DNA of 64,000 nt from Peptoniphilus obesi ph1. Its GTDB lineage: Bacteria > Bacillota > Clostridia > Tissierellales > Peptoniphilaceae. Where the stretch lies: positions 280,549 to 344,548 of the forward strand of contig NZ_HE978581.1 in the NCBI RefSeq assembly GCF_000311865.1, read 5' to 3'. Both the position numbers and the translations under genes were made by a program. Position 1 is the stretch's first letter; every line of letters starts with the position of its first letter. The notes under the pieces were generated by a model, which saw nothing but the letters and a program-made list of their open reading frames with translations, did no database searches and was not told where the DNA came from. Of this stretch, positions 9,446 through 19,038 are shown piece after piece.

Positions 9446-9505
9446 ATTCACAAATAAAATTTCTTATTTTAAAATACAAATTGATTTAATTTTTCTTACT
9501 TTAAA

Positions 9506-9539
9506 TAAAAAAGAAGCCTATAAAAATTTATAAGCTTCT
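9506..9539 (-). terminator. Terminator after the HI0933-type flavoprotein gene
   Basis: Thirteen-base arms AGAAGCTTATAAA and TTTATAGGCTTCT (one wobble) at 9512-9539, then TTTTTT on the minus strand. Confidence 0.85.
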
Positions 9540-9570
9540 AGATAAATTATATTAAGTTTTAAATTAAAAT

Positions 9571-10776
9571 TTAATCTGTGATTGAATTTCCTGCCAAAAA
9601 TCCAGTCGAATTTGCAATTTGTAAATTATATCCTCCCGTAAAGGCATCAATATCTAAAACTTCTCCGCAAAAATAAAGTCCTTCAACCTTTTTTGATTCC
9701 ATAGTTGATGAATCAATTTCTTTTATATCTATTCCCCCACTTGTTATAATTGCTGCATTGATATCAAAAAGTTTTTTATAGGATAGTGGCATCTTTTTTA
9801 TCACTCTTACTAGGTCATGTCTTTTTTCTTTTGTAATTTCATTTACAACTTCTTTTCCACTAAAGCCTGCTAATTTTAAAATTGGATCTATTAATTTTTT
9901 AGGAAGCAAGTCATCTAGTGCATTTGAAATTATTTTATTTTTATAGTTATCAAAATCTCTTACTAACCTATTATCTAGTTTTTGAAAATCTAAAGCAGGT
10001 TTTAAATCTAAATATAGTTTTATATTATTGGCCCTATTTATTATGTTAGACATTGTAAGAACAGTCGGCCCACTTATTCCAAAATGTGTGAATAATAATT
10101 CTCCAAACTCTGTGTGTTTTTTCTTCTTATCAAATTCTGCAATTAATTCTACATTTTTAAGAGCAAGGCCTTGCAAATCTTTTATAAAATCATCATTTAA
10201 TTCAATTGGTATAAGTCCAGCTTTTAAATCAGTTGTTTTTATAGAAAAACTTTTTGCAAATTTATAACCATCACCAGTTGATCCAGTTCCTTGATAAGAA
10301 ATTCCACCTGTTGCTACTATCACCTTGTCATAAACTTGGTTCTTATTTATATAAAATTTTTCATCCTTCTTTACCAAACTCTTAACTTCGGTATTTAATA
10401 ATACATTTACATTTTCTTTTGATAAAAGTTTTTCGTATACCTTTATTACATCAGATGACTTATTACTCTTTGGAAATACCCTATCTCCTCTTTCAACTTG
10501 GGTTGGAACTCCATTATTATTTAACAAATCAATCATGTCTAAATTTGTAAATGAATAGAATGCAGAATATAAAAACTTGGAATTCCTGCTCACTTGGTCA
10601 AAAAATTCTGAAATATCTTTTGCATTTGTGATATTACATCTTCCCTTACCTGTTATAAATAATTTTTTACCAAGTTTTTCATTCTTTTCATAAAGGCTAA
10701 CTTGATTTTTATTTTTGGCAGCAAAATAAGCTGCCATCATACCTGATGGACCCCCACCAATAACGGCAACTTTCAT
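9571..10776 (-). CDS. FAD-dependent oxidoreductase, HI0933/YhiN family
   Basis: Flavoprotein of unknown substrate, 401 residues. The N-terminal dinucleotide fold is clear: VIGGGPSGMMAAY at 5-17, then an acidic YEKNEKLGKKLFITGKGRCNITN signature that defines the HI0933 family. A second nucleotide-contact motif, VATGGISYQGTGSTGDGY, follows near 155, and the C-terminal GYNLQIANSTGFLAG completes the FAD site. It overlaps nothing and has its own terminator. It is the last gene of the run that begins at recN or earlier. The function is known only at family level. Confidence 0.88.
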   Translation of the reverse strand: MKVAVIGGGPSGMMAAYFAAKNKNQVSLYEKNEKLGKKLFITGKGRCNITNAKDISEFFDQVSRNSKFLYSAFYSFTNLDMIDLLNNNGVPTQVERGDRVFPKSNKSSDVIKVYEKLLSKENVNVLLNTEVKSLVKKDEKFYINKNQVYDKVIVATGGISYQGTGSTGDGYKFAKSFSIKTTDLKAGLIPIELNDDFIKDLQGLALKNVELIAEFDKKKKHTEFGELLFTHFGISGPTVLTMSNIINRANNIKLYLDLKPALDFQKLDNRLVRDFDNYKNKIISNALDDLLPKKLIDPILKLAGFSGKEVVNEITKEKRHDLVRVIKKMPLSYKKLFDINAAIITSGGIDIKEIDSSTMESKKVEGLYFCGEVLDIDAFTGGYNLQIANSTGFLAGNSITD

Positions 10777-10777
10777 A

Positions 10778-11341
10778 TTATCTAACTCCTATTAAGTAAA
10801 CAATCGGTGGATTATTCACCTGATTGTAAAATTGTCTTTTTTCAACTAAAAAATCTTTTTGAGATAAATTTTTTAAATATTTATCTAAACTTTCTCTTTC
10901 TTCTTTAGAATTTGGATGTCCTAAATAAGAAACAACTATAATTACACCATCTTTATCAAGTTTTTTAATTAATGAATCTATGGCTTTAATGGTTGTTTCT
11001 GCCCTAGTAACTATTTCCTTATCTGATCCTGGTAAATATCCTAAATTAAAAATTACAAGTCTAAAGCTTTCTTCTATTTCATCTGCAAATAAATCATGAG
11101 ATTTTTTTATGATTTTATAATTTTTATATCCCGCTTCTTTTAAAAGATCGTCTGTATTTTCTATTGCAAGATCTTGTATGTCTGTGCAATATAAAAATCC
11201 ATTTTTATCTAATCTTTTTATTATATTTAAAGAATCATGACCATTTCCACAAGTTGCATCTAAACAAACAGCTCGGTCAAAATTCATTTCTTGCAAAACT
11301 TGATCTATTACTTCCCTATAATTAAATTTAACTATTCTCAT
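10778..11341 (-). CDS. mnmM: tRNA (mnm5s2U34)-methyltransferase MnmM (YtqB family)
   Basis: SAM-dependent methyltransferase expected to carry out the final methylation of wobble uridine 34 in Gram-positives lacking MnmC. The SAM motif is LDATCGNGHDS (28-38). The family-specific motifs NLGYLPG (near 104), GHPNSKEE and the C-terminal NQVNNPPIVYLI match B. subtilis YtqB, now named MnmM. At 187 residues the length is right. It overlaps rluB by four bases. Confidence 0.85.
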   Translation of the reverse strand: MRIVKFNYREVIDQVLQEMNFDRAVCLDATCGNGHDSLNIIKRLDKNGFLYCTDIQDLAIENTDDLLKEAGYKNYKIIKKSHDLFADEIEESFRLVIFNLGYLPGSDKEIVTRAETTIKAIDSLIKKLDKDGVIIVVSYLGHPNSKEERESLDKYLKNLSQKDFLVEKRQFYNQVNNPPIVYLIGVR

Positions 11342-12045
11342 TTTATTGATTTTAAATATTGTATTTCTTCATCTGTTAAATATCTATAATTGCCTAGCTC
11401 CAAGCCTCCAAGTTGTATTTCTCCAATTGAAATTCTTTTTAATTTTTTGACTGGATGCTTTATGTAGTCATACATTCTTTTAACTTGGTGATTTTTCCCT
11501 TCGCTAATTATAGTTTCAATTATTGAATCTTCTTCAAAACTTTTTAAAATTTTTATCTTAGCTGGAGCAAACTTTTCTCCACCTAATTCAAAACCTTTTC
11601 TCAAGATGCTTAATTCTCTTTTGTTTGGAGTTCCCTCAACAGTTGCTATATAAGTTTTTTCAATATTATATCTTGGATGGATAAGCTTATTTGTAACTGC
11701 TCCATCATCAGTTAAAATTAAAAGCCCTGTCGTATCAATGTCTAATCTTCCAACTGGATAAAGTCTTATTTCTTCGTCTATAAGATCTACTACTGCATCT
11801 CTTCCTTTTTCGTCTTTAACAGTTGATACTACTCCGAGTGGTTTATTAAGTGCAATATAAGTGTGTTTTTTTATTAATCTTAATCTCCTATCATCTAAAT
11901 AAACCCTATCTTTTTCAGGATCAACTTTATATCCAAGTTCAGTTATTATTTGGTCATTAACCCTAACTCTTCCTAATTCTATTAATTCTTCAGATTTTCT
12001 TCTCGATGCAGCTCCTGAATGAGCCATATACTTTTGTAATCTCAT
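11338..12045 (-). CDS. rluB: Pseudouridine synthase RluB-type (23S rRNA)
   Basis: Converts a 23S rRNA uridine to pseudouridine. An N-terminal S4 RNA-binding domain (1-60, RLQKYMAHSGAASRRKSEE) is followed by the catalytic motif GRLDIDTTGLLILT with Asp102. The 235-residue length fits the RluB/RluE branch. The start codon overlaps the scpB stop, and the scpA-scpB-rluB order is conserved in Firmicutes. RluB is preferred over RsuA because of that neighbourhood. Confidence 0.9.
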   Translation of the reverse strand: MRLQKYMAHSGAASRRKSEELIELGRVRVNDQIITELGYKVDPEKDRVYLDDRRLRLIKKHTYIALNKPLGVVSTVKDEKGRDAVVDLIDEEIRLYPVGRLDIDTTGLLILTDDGAVTNKLIHPRYNIEKTYIATVEGTPNKRELSILRKGFELGGEKFAPAKIKILKSFEEDSIIETIISEGKNHQVKRMYDYIKHPVKKLKRISIGEIQLGGLELGNYRYLTDEEIQYLKSIK

Positions 12046-12590
12046 TTTTCCTCCATGAAATTTAGCTGCTCTTCACTGCTAATTTCTTCTATCTTAGGTA
12101 AATCATTTATTGAAGACACTCCAATTTTCTTTAAAAATTCATTTGTTGTTGAATAAAGATTTGGTCTACCAATTTTATCAACTTGTCCTGAAATCCTAAT
12201 TAAATCCATTTCAAGCAAGGATCTCAAAATATAATCGCACTTAACTCCTCTAATTTCTTCAATCTCTAACTTAGTTACTGGTTGTTTGTAGGCTATAATT
12301 GCTAAAGTTTCTAAAGAAGCATTTGACAAATTTTTCTTATTTTTATCAGTTACAAATTTGCTAATATAATCATAATTTTTTGGTTTTGTAGATATTTGGT
12401 AGCTTTTTTCAACTTCCATTAATCTTAAACCACTATCTTCTTTTTTATATTTTTCTTTTAATAAATCCATAATTTCAAGTATTTTATTTTTGTCCAAATC
12501 TAAAACTTTTGACAAATCATCTAAGTAAACTGGATCTGACCAAGCAAATAATATGCTTTCTATAATGGACATTATTTCAAAATCATTCAC
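12042..12590 (-). CDS. scpB: Chromosome segregation/condensation protein ScpB
   Basis: Kleisin-associated winged-helix subunit of the SMC-ScpA-ScpB condensin. The characteristic ETLAIIAYKQPVTKLEIEEIRGV motif lies at ~97-119 and GRPNLYSTT near 150. At 182 residues it is full length. It overlaps both scpA (8 bases) and rluB (4 bases), indicating translational coupling. Confidence 0.93.
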   Translation of the reverse strand: MNDFEIMSIIESILFAWSDPVYLDDLSKVLDLDKNKILEIMDLLKEKYKKEDSGLRLMEVEKSYQISTKPKNYDYISKFVTDKNKKNLSNASLETLAIIAYKQPVTKLEIEEIRGVKCDYILRSLLEMDLIRISGQVDKIGRPNLYSTTNEFLKKIGVSSINDLPKIEEISSEEQLNFMEEK

Positions 12591-13308
12591 TAGCTGCCCT
12601 CCTAATAATTTCTATATCAGAAAAGTTATTAGTTTGTCTTGCTAAAACAGCATTTAACTTTATAAGTTCAAGTAAAGACAAAAAATAAACTATAGTCCTA
12701 CTAACAGTAAAATTTTTTTCAAGAAGATCAGAAAAATATAAGTTCCCAACTTCAAGCCTAGAAAGTATTTCATTGGATGCATCTTTTGTAGAAAATTTTT
12801 CTAGCTCAATATCAATTTCTTCTTCTTTGCTTTTTTTGCTCAAAATTATATTTCTAAAAGCCTTATAAAGAGAATCTACATCCAAGTTTTTTAAAAGATC
12901 AAGCTCATCAATTTCAGAAAAATCTTCTTGAAATTTATAAAAAGTTTTGTTTTCATATTCAACTGATTCTTTTAAGGACTTAGATATCTGCTTGTACCTA
13001 TTGTATTCTAGGATCTTTTCTACTAATTCTTTTCTCGGATCCTCAGTATCTTCTACTAATTCATCATCTTCAAATTTATAAAGCGGAAGTAGCATCTTAG
13101 ATTTTATTTCAATCAAGGTCGATGCCATTAAAATAAAATCAGATGTAATTTCCATATTTAAAATCTTAGATTGATTTATATAATCTAGAAATTGAGTTGT
13201 TATTGTGTGGATTGGAATATCATAGATATCAATTTCATTTTTTTTGATTAAATCAACCAACAAATCCATTGGTCCTTCGTATTCTTTAATATTTACATTA
13301 TATTCCAT
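12583..13308 (-). CDS. scpA: Segregation and condensation protein ScpA (kleisin)
   Basis: Bridges the SMC heads in bacterial condensin. The N-terminal EYEGPMDLLVDLIKKNEIDIYDIPI motif and the following LDY segment are diagnostic, and the C-terminal winged helix includes FLSLLELIKLNAV. At 241 residues the length is standard. The start overlaps the end of the M50 protease gene by 16 bases. Confidence 0.93.
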   Translation of the reverse strand: MEYNVNIKEYEGPMDLLVDLIKKNEIDIYDIPIHTITTQFLDYINQSKILNMEITSDFILMASTLIEIKSKMLLPLYKFEDDELVEDTEDPRKELVEKILEYNRYKQISKSLKESVEYENKTFYKFQEDFSEIDELDLLKNLDVDSLYKAFRNIILSKKSKEEEIDIELEKFSTKDASNEILSRLEVGNLYFSDLLEKNFTVSRTIVYFLSLLELIKLNAVLARQTNNFSDIEIIRRAASE

Positions 13309-13931
13309 ATCTTACTTCCAATATAAATAAAGAATTTAATTATAGAAAAAATAATTGGTCCAATAATTTTATTTATAACACCTGTAAAAAGTAAAGCTAC
13401 AAGCAAAATATAAAAATATTTTTCATATTTATAAAAATAAAATTCTATCTTGCTTGGTAAAAGACTAGCAAGAACCTTTGATCCATCAAGAGGAGGAACT
13501 GGAACTAAATTAAATACTCCTAGCATAGCATTAAACCACATTATTTCTTCAAATAAGCCTGCAAAAATAACATTATTTCTAACATAAAGTGGAACCCAAA
13601 TAATTGCTGCTATAAAAGCAATAATAAAATTAGTAGTTACACCAGCTAATGAAACTATTATTGTTCCCTTTTTCCTATTCTTAAATTTATAAGGATTTAT
13701 AGGAACTGCCTTTGCCCATCCAAATCTAAGTACAATCATTGATAATAATCCAATTGGATCTATATGATTTAGTGGATTTAAAGATAGTCTCCCATCAGTT
13801 TTTGCAGTGTCATCTCCCAGCTTATAAGCTGCATATCCATGAGCAACTTCATGTGGAATAATAGCAGTTAGTAGGGCTATTATTGTATATATTAAATTTA
13901 ATAAGTTAGGATTATTTAACATATTATTCAA
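13293..13931 (-). CDS. Site-2 protease family membrane metalloprotease (M50, YwhC-like)
   Basis: Intramembrane zinc protease. The zinc motif HEVAH (27-31) sits in the first membrane helix and a third ligand is expected in NLVPVPPLDGS near residue 150. Five or so hydrophobic helices are visible across 212 residues. No PDZ domain is present, so it belongs to the short YwhC-like group whose substrates are unknown. It is coupled with pdp upstream and scpA downstream. Confidence 0.85.
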   Translation of the reverse strand: MNNMLNNPNLLNLIYTIIALLTAIIPHEVAHGYAAYKLGDDTAKTDGRLSLNPLNHIDPIGLLSMIVLRFGWAKAVPINPYKFKNRKKGTIIVSLAGVTTNFIIAFIAAIIWVPLYVRNNVIFAGLFEEIMWFNAMLGVFNLVPVPPLDGSKVLASLLPSKIEFYFYKYEKYFYILLVALLFTGVINKIIGPIIFSIIKFFIYIGSKIWNIM

Positions 13932-15228
13932 CTTCTCCTAAAATTAATTTATATTCTTCTTCATTTTTATCGCCTATTAAATAAGCTTTTTTTATTAGTG
14001 AAACAGCATCTTGAATTTTTTCTTTTTTATTCGTATAAATACTAGCCAAGATTCCATCTTTTTGAACATAGTCATCAATTTTTTTATTTAAAATTATTCC
14101 TGCTCCAAGATCAATCCCATCTTCTTTACTTTCTCTGCCTGCTCCTAATTCTTTTGCTGCTTCTCCTATCAATAAGGCATCTAGTTTTTTTACATATCCA
14201 GACTTTTCGCAAATAAGGTCATACTTATATTCTGATAATTTAAAGTTTGATAAATCTTCAACATAAGCTGGATTTCCATCTTGTTTTTCTACAAATTCTT
14301 TAAATTTATTTAAAGCTTGTCCATTTTCAATTTTTTCTTCCAAAGCAATTAAAGCCTGGTCTTCTTTTTCATATTTTCCAGCCATCAAAAGAATTTTCGC
14401 AGAAATTTTAAGACATAAATCTTTTAAATTTTTAGGTCCCTTGTTTTCAAGAGTCTTTATAGCTTCTATAACTTCAAGGCTATTTCCAATATAATCTGCT
14501 AGTGGTTGATCCATATTTGTTATCAAGGCAAGGGTCTTTCTACCAAATCTATTTCCTATTTCTACCATAGTTTTGGCAAGCTTCTTTGCATGGTCTAAGT
14601 CTTTCATAAAAGCGCCTGAACCTATTTTTACATCTAAAAGTAAATAATCTGAATCAATTGATAATTTTTTACTCATTATTGAACTAGCAATTAAAGGTAT
14701 GCTATCAACTGTTGCAGTTACATCTCTTAAGGCGTAAAGTTTTTTATCAGCTGGTGCAATATTTTCTGTTTGTCCACTTATTGAAATATTTATATCATTT
14801 GTATTTTTAATAAATTGATCTATACTTAATTGAACATTTAATCCTTCTATAGATTCTAATTTATCTAAAGTTCCTCCAGTATGACCTAGTCCCCTACCGC
14901 TAAGTTTAGCAAAAGCTAAATCAAAACAAGCAAGTAATGGTCCAATTATTAAGGTTGTTGTATCTCCAACTCCACCTGTTGAGTGTTTATCAACTTTAGT
15001 TTTTTTAATTTCTGAAAGATCTATAAAATCTCCTGAGTCTACCATGGCTTTTGTAAGATAAAAAGTTTCATCAAAGTTTAAATCATTTATGCATATAGCC
15101 ATCAATAAGGCTGATGCTTGATAATCTTTAATTTTTCCTGAAGTATAATTATTCACAAAATAATATATTTCTTCTTCACTTAATACTTTTTTATTTTTCT
15201 TTTTTTCAATAATGTCATAAATATTCAT
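13924..15228 (-). CDS. pdp: Pyrimidine-nucleoside phosphorylase
   Basis: Phosphorolysis of uridine and thymidine for nucleoside salvage. The family signature GRGLGHTGGTLDKLES lies at ~116-131 and the phosphate-binding KVDKHSTGGVGDTTTL at ~82-97. A C-terminal alpha/beta domain follows. The 434 residues match the Gram-positive Pdp family. It is adjacent to purine phosphorylase, with the two frames sharing one base, so the pair forms a nucleoside salvage unit. Confidence 0.92.
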   Translation of the reverse strand: MNIYDIIEKKKNKKVLSEEEIYYFVNNYTSGKIKDYQASALLMAICINDLNFDETFYLTKAMVDSGDFIDLSEIKKTKVDKHSTGGVGDTTTLIIGPLLACFDLAFAKLSGRGLGHTGGTLDKLESIEGLNVQLSIDQFIKNTNDINISISGQTENIAPADKKLYALRDVTATVDSIPLIASSIMSKKLSIDSDYLLLDVKIGSGAFMKDLDHAKKLAKTMVEIGNRFGRKTLALITNMDQPLADYIGNSLEVIEAIKTLENKGPKNLKDLCLKISAKILLMAGKYEKEDQALIALEEKIENGQALNKFKEFVEKQDGNPAYVEDLSNFKLSEYKYDLICEKSGYVKKLDALLIGEAAKELGAGRESKEDGIDLGAGIILNKKIDDYVQKDGILASIYTNKKEKIQDAVSLIKKAYLIGDKNEEEYKLILGEVE

Positions 15229-16037
15229 CAGATCACCCTGATTATTTCTCTTAAATATTCTTTAAATCTTTCTTTGATTTGATTAGAAACTTCCATAACA
15301 TCTTCGTGTCTTAAAGCTTGGTCAAGAACTCCAGCTGCCATATTGCTTATGCAAGAAATTCCAAGTACTTCCATTCTTCTGTGCCTAGCAACGACAACCT
15401 CAGGAACTGTACTCATACCGGCACAATCCGCTCCCAATCTTCTAGCTGCTATAATTTCTGCAGGAGTTTCGTAGGAAGGTCCAGTAAAATACATATAAAC
15501 TCCTTCTTTTACATCCAAATCAATATTCTTTGCAGCAACTTTTGCCTTATCTCTTAAATCTTTTGAATAAGTGTAGGTCATATCAGGAAACCTATCAAAA
15601 GCTTCTTCATTTTCTCCAATTAGTGGATTTATCCCTGTTAGATTTATATGATCTCTTATTAGCATAAGGTCTGATGGTTTGAAATTTTCATTTATTCCAC
15701 CAGCTGCATTAGTTATGATTAATTTTTTTATTCCAAGTCCTGCCAAAACTTTTATAGGATAGACAGCTTTTTCGATTCCTAGTCCCTCATAATAATGAGT
15801 TCTTCCGCTCATAACTAAAACTTTTTTACCTTCTACTTTTCCATATACAAGTTTTGAGCTGTGTCCAATAACAGTAGATGATGTAAAGCCTGGTATATCT
15901 TTATAGAAAATTTCTTTTTTAGCTTCTAATGAATTTGCAAAATCTCCCAAACCAGATCCAAGAACTATTGCTATTTCTGCATCATCTATATTTCTTTCTT
16001 TTAAAAAATTTATAGCTTTATTTATTTGCATCTTCAC
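15228..16037 (-). CDS. punA: Purine-nucleoside phosphorylase (trimeric PNP, PunA)
   Basis: Cleaves guanosine/inosine to base and ribose-1-phosphate. Motifs: VLGSGLGDFA near 26-35 (phosphate site), GRTHYYEG near 80, ITNAAGGIN near 110 and the purine site YFTGPSYETPAEI near 185. At 269 residues it is the trimeric class. Its start overlaps the Nudix gene by 20 bases. Confidence 0.93.
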   Translation of the reverse strand: MKMQINKAINFLKERNIDDAEIAIVLGSGLGDFANSLEAKKEIFYKDIPGFTSSTVIGHSSKLVYGKVEGKKVLVMSGRTHYYEGLGIEKAVYPIKVLAGLGIKKLIITNAAGGINENFKPSDLMLIRDHINLTGINPLIGENEEAFDRFPDMTYTYSKDLRDKAKVAAKNIDLDVKEGVYMYFTGPSYETPAEIIAARRLGADCAGMSTVPEVVVARHRRMEVLGISCISNMAAGVLDQALRHEDVMEVSNQIKERFKEYLREIIRVI

Positions 16038-16566
16038 TTACCATTTCCTTATATAATAAAATTCCACTTATAGTTTTGGCATCAACTATATCTCCAAACT
16101 TTATCATTTTTATAGCTTGGTCTAACTTAACTTTTGAATATTCGATATTTTCATCTTCATCAAGATTTTGTCCTACTTGTTTTAAGTCTTTTGCCAAGAA
16201 AGCATGGATTTTTTCATTACAAAAACCTGGAGAAGTATAAAATTCGCTTAAATATTCAATGCTAGATGCTCTAAAACCTGTTTCTTCTTCTAATTCTCTT
16301 AAAGCTGCATCTTTTGGATTTTCTCCATATTCGATTAGACCAGCTGGTAATTCGTATATAGAGTCATCTATGGCTTTTCTATATTGTTTTATTAATATAA
16401 TTTCATCTTCTTCTGTAGCAGCAACTATTACAACAGCTGGATCATGTAAAACTATTTCTCTTTTAGAATATTTTTTATTAGCTAATTCTACTGTATCAAC
16501 TTTTAAAGCAAGAATCTTTCCTTCATATATTTTATCCGTTTTAATAGTTAATTCATTATTTTCCAT
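16018..16566 (-). CDS. nudF: Nudix hydrolase, ADP-ribose pyrophosphatase type
   Basis: Predicted to split ADP-ribose into AMP and ribose-5-phosphate. The Nudix box runs from Gly76 (GLIEYGENPKDAALRELEEETG) with the RELxEE core at 90-95. The N-terminal beta-strand and the SPGFCNEKIHAFLA segment are typical of the ADPRase branch. The frame extends eight codons further upstream, but the ATG at 16566 gives the usual N-terminus and has AGGAG ten bases before it. It overlaps the recN end. Confidence 0.85.
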   Translation of the reverse strand: MENNELTIKTDKIYEGKILALKVDTVELANKKYSKREIVLHDPAVVIVAATEEDEIILIKQYRKAIDDSIYELPAGLIEYGENPKDAALRELEEETGFRASSIEYLSEFYTSPGFCNEKIHAFLAKDLKQVGQNLDEDENIEYSKVKLDQAIKMIKFGDIVDAKTISGILLYKEMVSEDANK

Positions 16567-18241
16567 TACCTGCACTCTCCTTTTTAGCAAGCATTTCTTC
16601 AGCTGCCTTTAAAGCAGTTTCTGTAACATTCATCCCACCAATTAATCTAGCAAGCTCTTTAATTCTTCCTTCATTATCGAGCTTAGTAATTTTTGATATT
16701 ACAGATTTATCATCTTTTACTTTTTCTATTAAATATTGATGGTCTGCAGCACTAACAATTTGTGGCAAGTGAGAAATTGCTATAACTTGTGAGTTTTCTG
16801 AAATATTTCTAATCTTTTTTGCTATTATTTGAGCTGTTATACCACTTATACCACTATCTATTTCATCAAAAACTAAGGTTTGAATATTATCTCTTTTTGC
16901 TATTATACTCTTAAAAGCAAGCATAATCCTACTAAGCTCTCCACCTGATACAATTTTTGACATAGCTTTAAAATCTTCGCCTTCATTGGTGATTATCATA
17001 AATTCTATGTCATCTATTCCATCATAAGATAAATCTTTTTCATGAAAATCAACTTCAAATCTTGCATCCTTTATGTTTAATTCTTTTAACTCATCTTCTA
17101 TTTTTTTAGAAAATATTTTTGCAATTTCTTTTCTCTTGTTTGATATGATTTTTGCAAGATCAAGGCAATCCTTTCTTGATTTATCTATTTTTGCTTTTAG
17201 TTTTTGAATTTCAATATCATAATTTTTTAAAAATTCATATTTATCTTTTATTTCATCTAAATACTTATAAATATCATCAACAGAACTACCATATTTTTTC
17301 TTTAGATTATTTACTAAATTAATCCTACTTTCAAGATTCATAAGTTTTTCTGGACTGTATTCTATGCTATCTGAATAGTTTTCAAGATTTCTTATTATAT
17401 CCTGAATCCTATATCTGATATCTTCCAATTCTTGATAATCATTTTCTACATCCTTATAACTTTCGCAAACCTGACTTATCTCAGAGATTGCTCTATCTAA
17501 AAGGTCTTCAACGGACTCTGTATTGTAATTACTTTTTAAAATATTTATTGAATCTGCAAGATTTTTTGAAATAGCAGATGCATTGCTAACCAGCTTATAT
17601 TCATCCTCAAGTTCTTCATCATCACTACTTGTTAAGCTAGCTTCTTCAATTTCATCAATTTGATATTTTAATAGATCCATTTCTCTATCTCTATCAGAAT
17701 TTGATGAGGATTTTTTTTCATAATCACTAATAAGATCATTTAATTTTTTAAACTTTTCTTCTAATAAGTTTAAATTATTATAATGATCTTCATCGGCAAA
17801 AGAATCTATTAAATTTTTCTGAGTTTTGGGATTCATTAAAGATATGCTTTCGTTCTGTGCAAAAATATCAATTAATCCAGAACTTATTTTACTTAAAATT
17901 GTGGTAGATACGCTCCTACCATTTACTTTACTAATGGATGGTCTATCATTTTTTATTTCTCTAGAGATAATGATTAAATCTCCAACTTCTATATTATTTT
18001 TTTCAAAAATTTCACAAATATTTTTATCATAGCTGGTAAAAATAGCTTCAATATAAGCAGACTCTTGACCGTGTCTAATTAAATCTTTATTTGCTCTTGC
18101 TCCTAAAACTACTGACAAAGCATCAAAAATTATAGATTTTCCTGATCCTGTTTCTCCAGTTATTACATTAAAACCAGAAGAAAATTCAACTCTTAAATCT
18201 TCAATAATAGCAAAGTTTTTAATAGTTAATTCAAGTAACAT
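16556..18241 (-). CDS. recN: DNA repair protein RecN (SMC-like ATPase)
   Basis: Early-acting double-strand-break repair protein. Walker A GETGSGKS is at residues 29-36, the ABC signature is VSGGELSRIMLAFK near 430, and Walker B is TLVFDEIDSGISG. Long coiled coils occupy about 150-370. At 561 residues it is full length. It starts 11 bases after tlyA, and the order xse-ispA-tlyA-recN is conserved in Clostridia. Confidence 0.95.
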   Translation of the reverse strand: MLLELTIKNFAIIEDLRVEFSSGFNVITGETGSGKSIIFDALSVVLGARANKDLIRHGQESAYIEAIFTSYDKNICEIFEKNNIEVGDLIIISREIKNDRPSISKVNGRSVSTTILSKISSGLIDIFAQNESISLMNPKTQKNLIDSFADEDHYNNLNLLEEKFKKLNDLISDYEKKSSSNSDRDREMDLLKYQIDEIEEASLTSSDDEELEDEYKLVSNASAISKNLADSINILKSNYNTESVEDLLDRAISEISQVCESYKDVENDYQELEDIRYRIQDIIRNLENYSDSIEYSPEKLMNLESRINLVNNLKKKYGSSVDDIYKYLDEIKDKYEFLKNYDIEIQKLKAKIDKSRKDCLDLAKIISNKRKEIAKIFSKKIEDELKELNIKDARFEVDFHEKDLSYDGIDDIEFMIITNEGEDFKAMSKIVSGGELSRIMLAFKSIIAKRDNIQTLVFDEIDSGISGITAQIIAKKIRNISENSQVIAISHLPQIVSAADHQYLIEKVKDDKSVISKITKLDNEGRIKELARLIGGMNVTETALKAAEEMLAKKESAGNGK

Positions 18242-18252
18242 TTTTCCACCTA

Positions 18253-19038
18253 CTATTCTATAGAATCTATTAATGTATCAATACAAAAATTCGAGTCTTG
18301 CCTATTTGTCTTTTCAAAGTAAATTAAAAATTCAATGTTTCCCTTAGCTCCCTTAATCGGAGAATAAGTCAGTCCTCTTATACTTAAATCAAGCTCTTTT
18401 GCTAGGGAAATAATTTTTTCTAAAACTTCCTTATGAACTTTTTTATCTCTTACTATACCTTTTTTACCAACTTTTTCTCTTCCAGCTTCAAATTGAGGTT
18501 TAATTAAGGCCACAATTTCTCCACCATCTTTTACTAATTCAACTGCTTTTGGCAAAACAAGTTCTAGAGAAATAAAACTAACATCAATAGATGCAAAATC
18601 AATTTCATCTCCTATTAAAGAAGTATCAAAATTTCTAATATTGGTTCTTTCCATTGAAACAACCCTATCGTCAATCTGTAAGCTATAATCAAGTTGGTTG
18701 TAACCAACATCTATTGCGTAAACTTTTTTTGCCCCATTCATCAGCATGCAGTGAGTAAAGCCTCCAGTAGATGCTCCTATGTCAACGCATATATAATCTT
18801 TTAAATCTAGATTATATAAATCTATGGCCTTTTCTAATTTAAATCCACCACGGCTAACATATTTTAAAGAATTTGATTTTATATTTAGTTTTGCATCTTC
18901 ATCTAGTAATTGTCCAGCTTTTTCTATTCTTTCAGTTCCCTTAAAAACTTCTCCACTCATGATAAGTCTTTTAGCTTTTTCTCTAGAATCAACTAAATTG
19001 CTTTTTACAAGCAAGACATCAGCTCTAATTTTTGACAT
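18253..19038 (-). CDS. tlyA: TlyA family rRNA methyltransferase / haemolysin-like protein
   Basis: Predicted 2'-O-methyltransferase acting on rRNA. An S4 RNA-binding domain (1-60) precedes a Rossmann methyltransferase with CVDIGASTGGFTHCML near 84-99. The 261-residue length matches the family. GGAG stands nine bases before the ATG. The haemolysin label is historical; rRNA methylation is the supported role. Confidence 0.88.
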   Translation of the reverse strand: MSKIRADVLLVKSNLVDSREKAKRLIMSGEVFKGTERIEKAGQLLDEDAKLNIKSNSLKYVSRGGFKLEKAIDLYNLDLKDYICVDIGASTGGFTHCMLMNGAKKVYAIDVGYNQLDYSLQIDDRVVSMERTNIRNFDTSLIGDEIDFASIDVSFISLELVLPKAVELVKDGGEIVALIKPQFEAGREKVGKKGIVRDKKVHKEVLEKIISLAKELDLSIRGLTYSPIKGAKGNIEFLIYFEKTNRQDSNFCIDTLIDSIE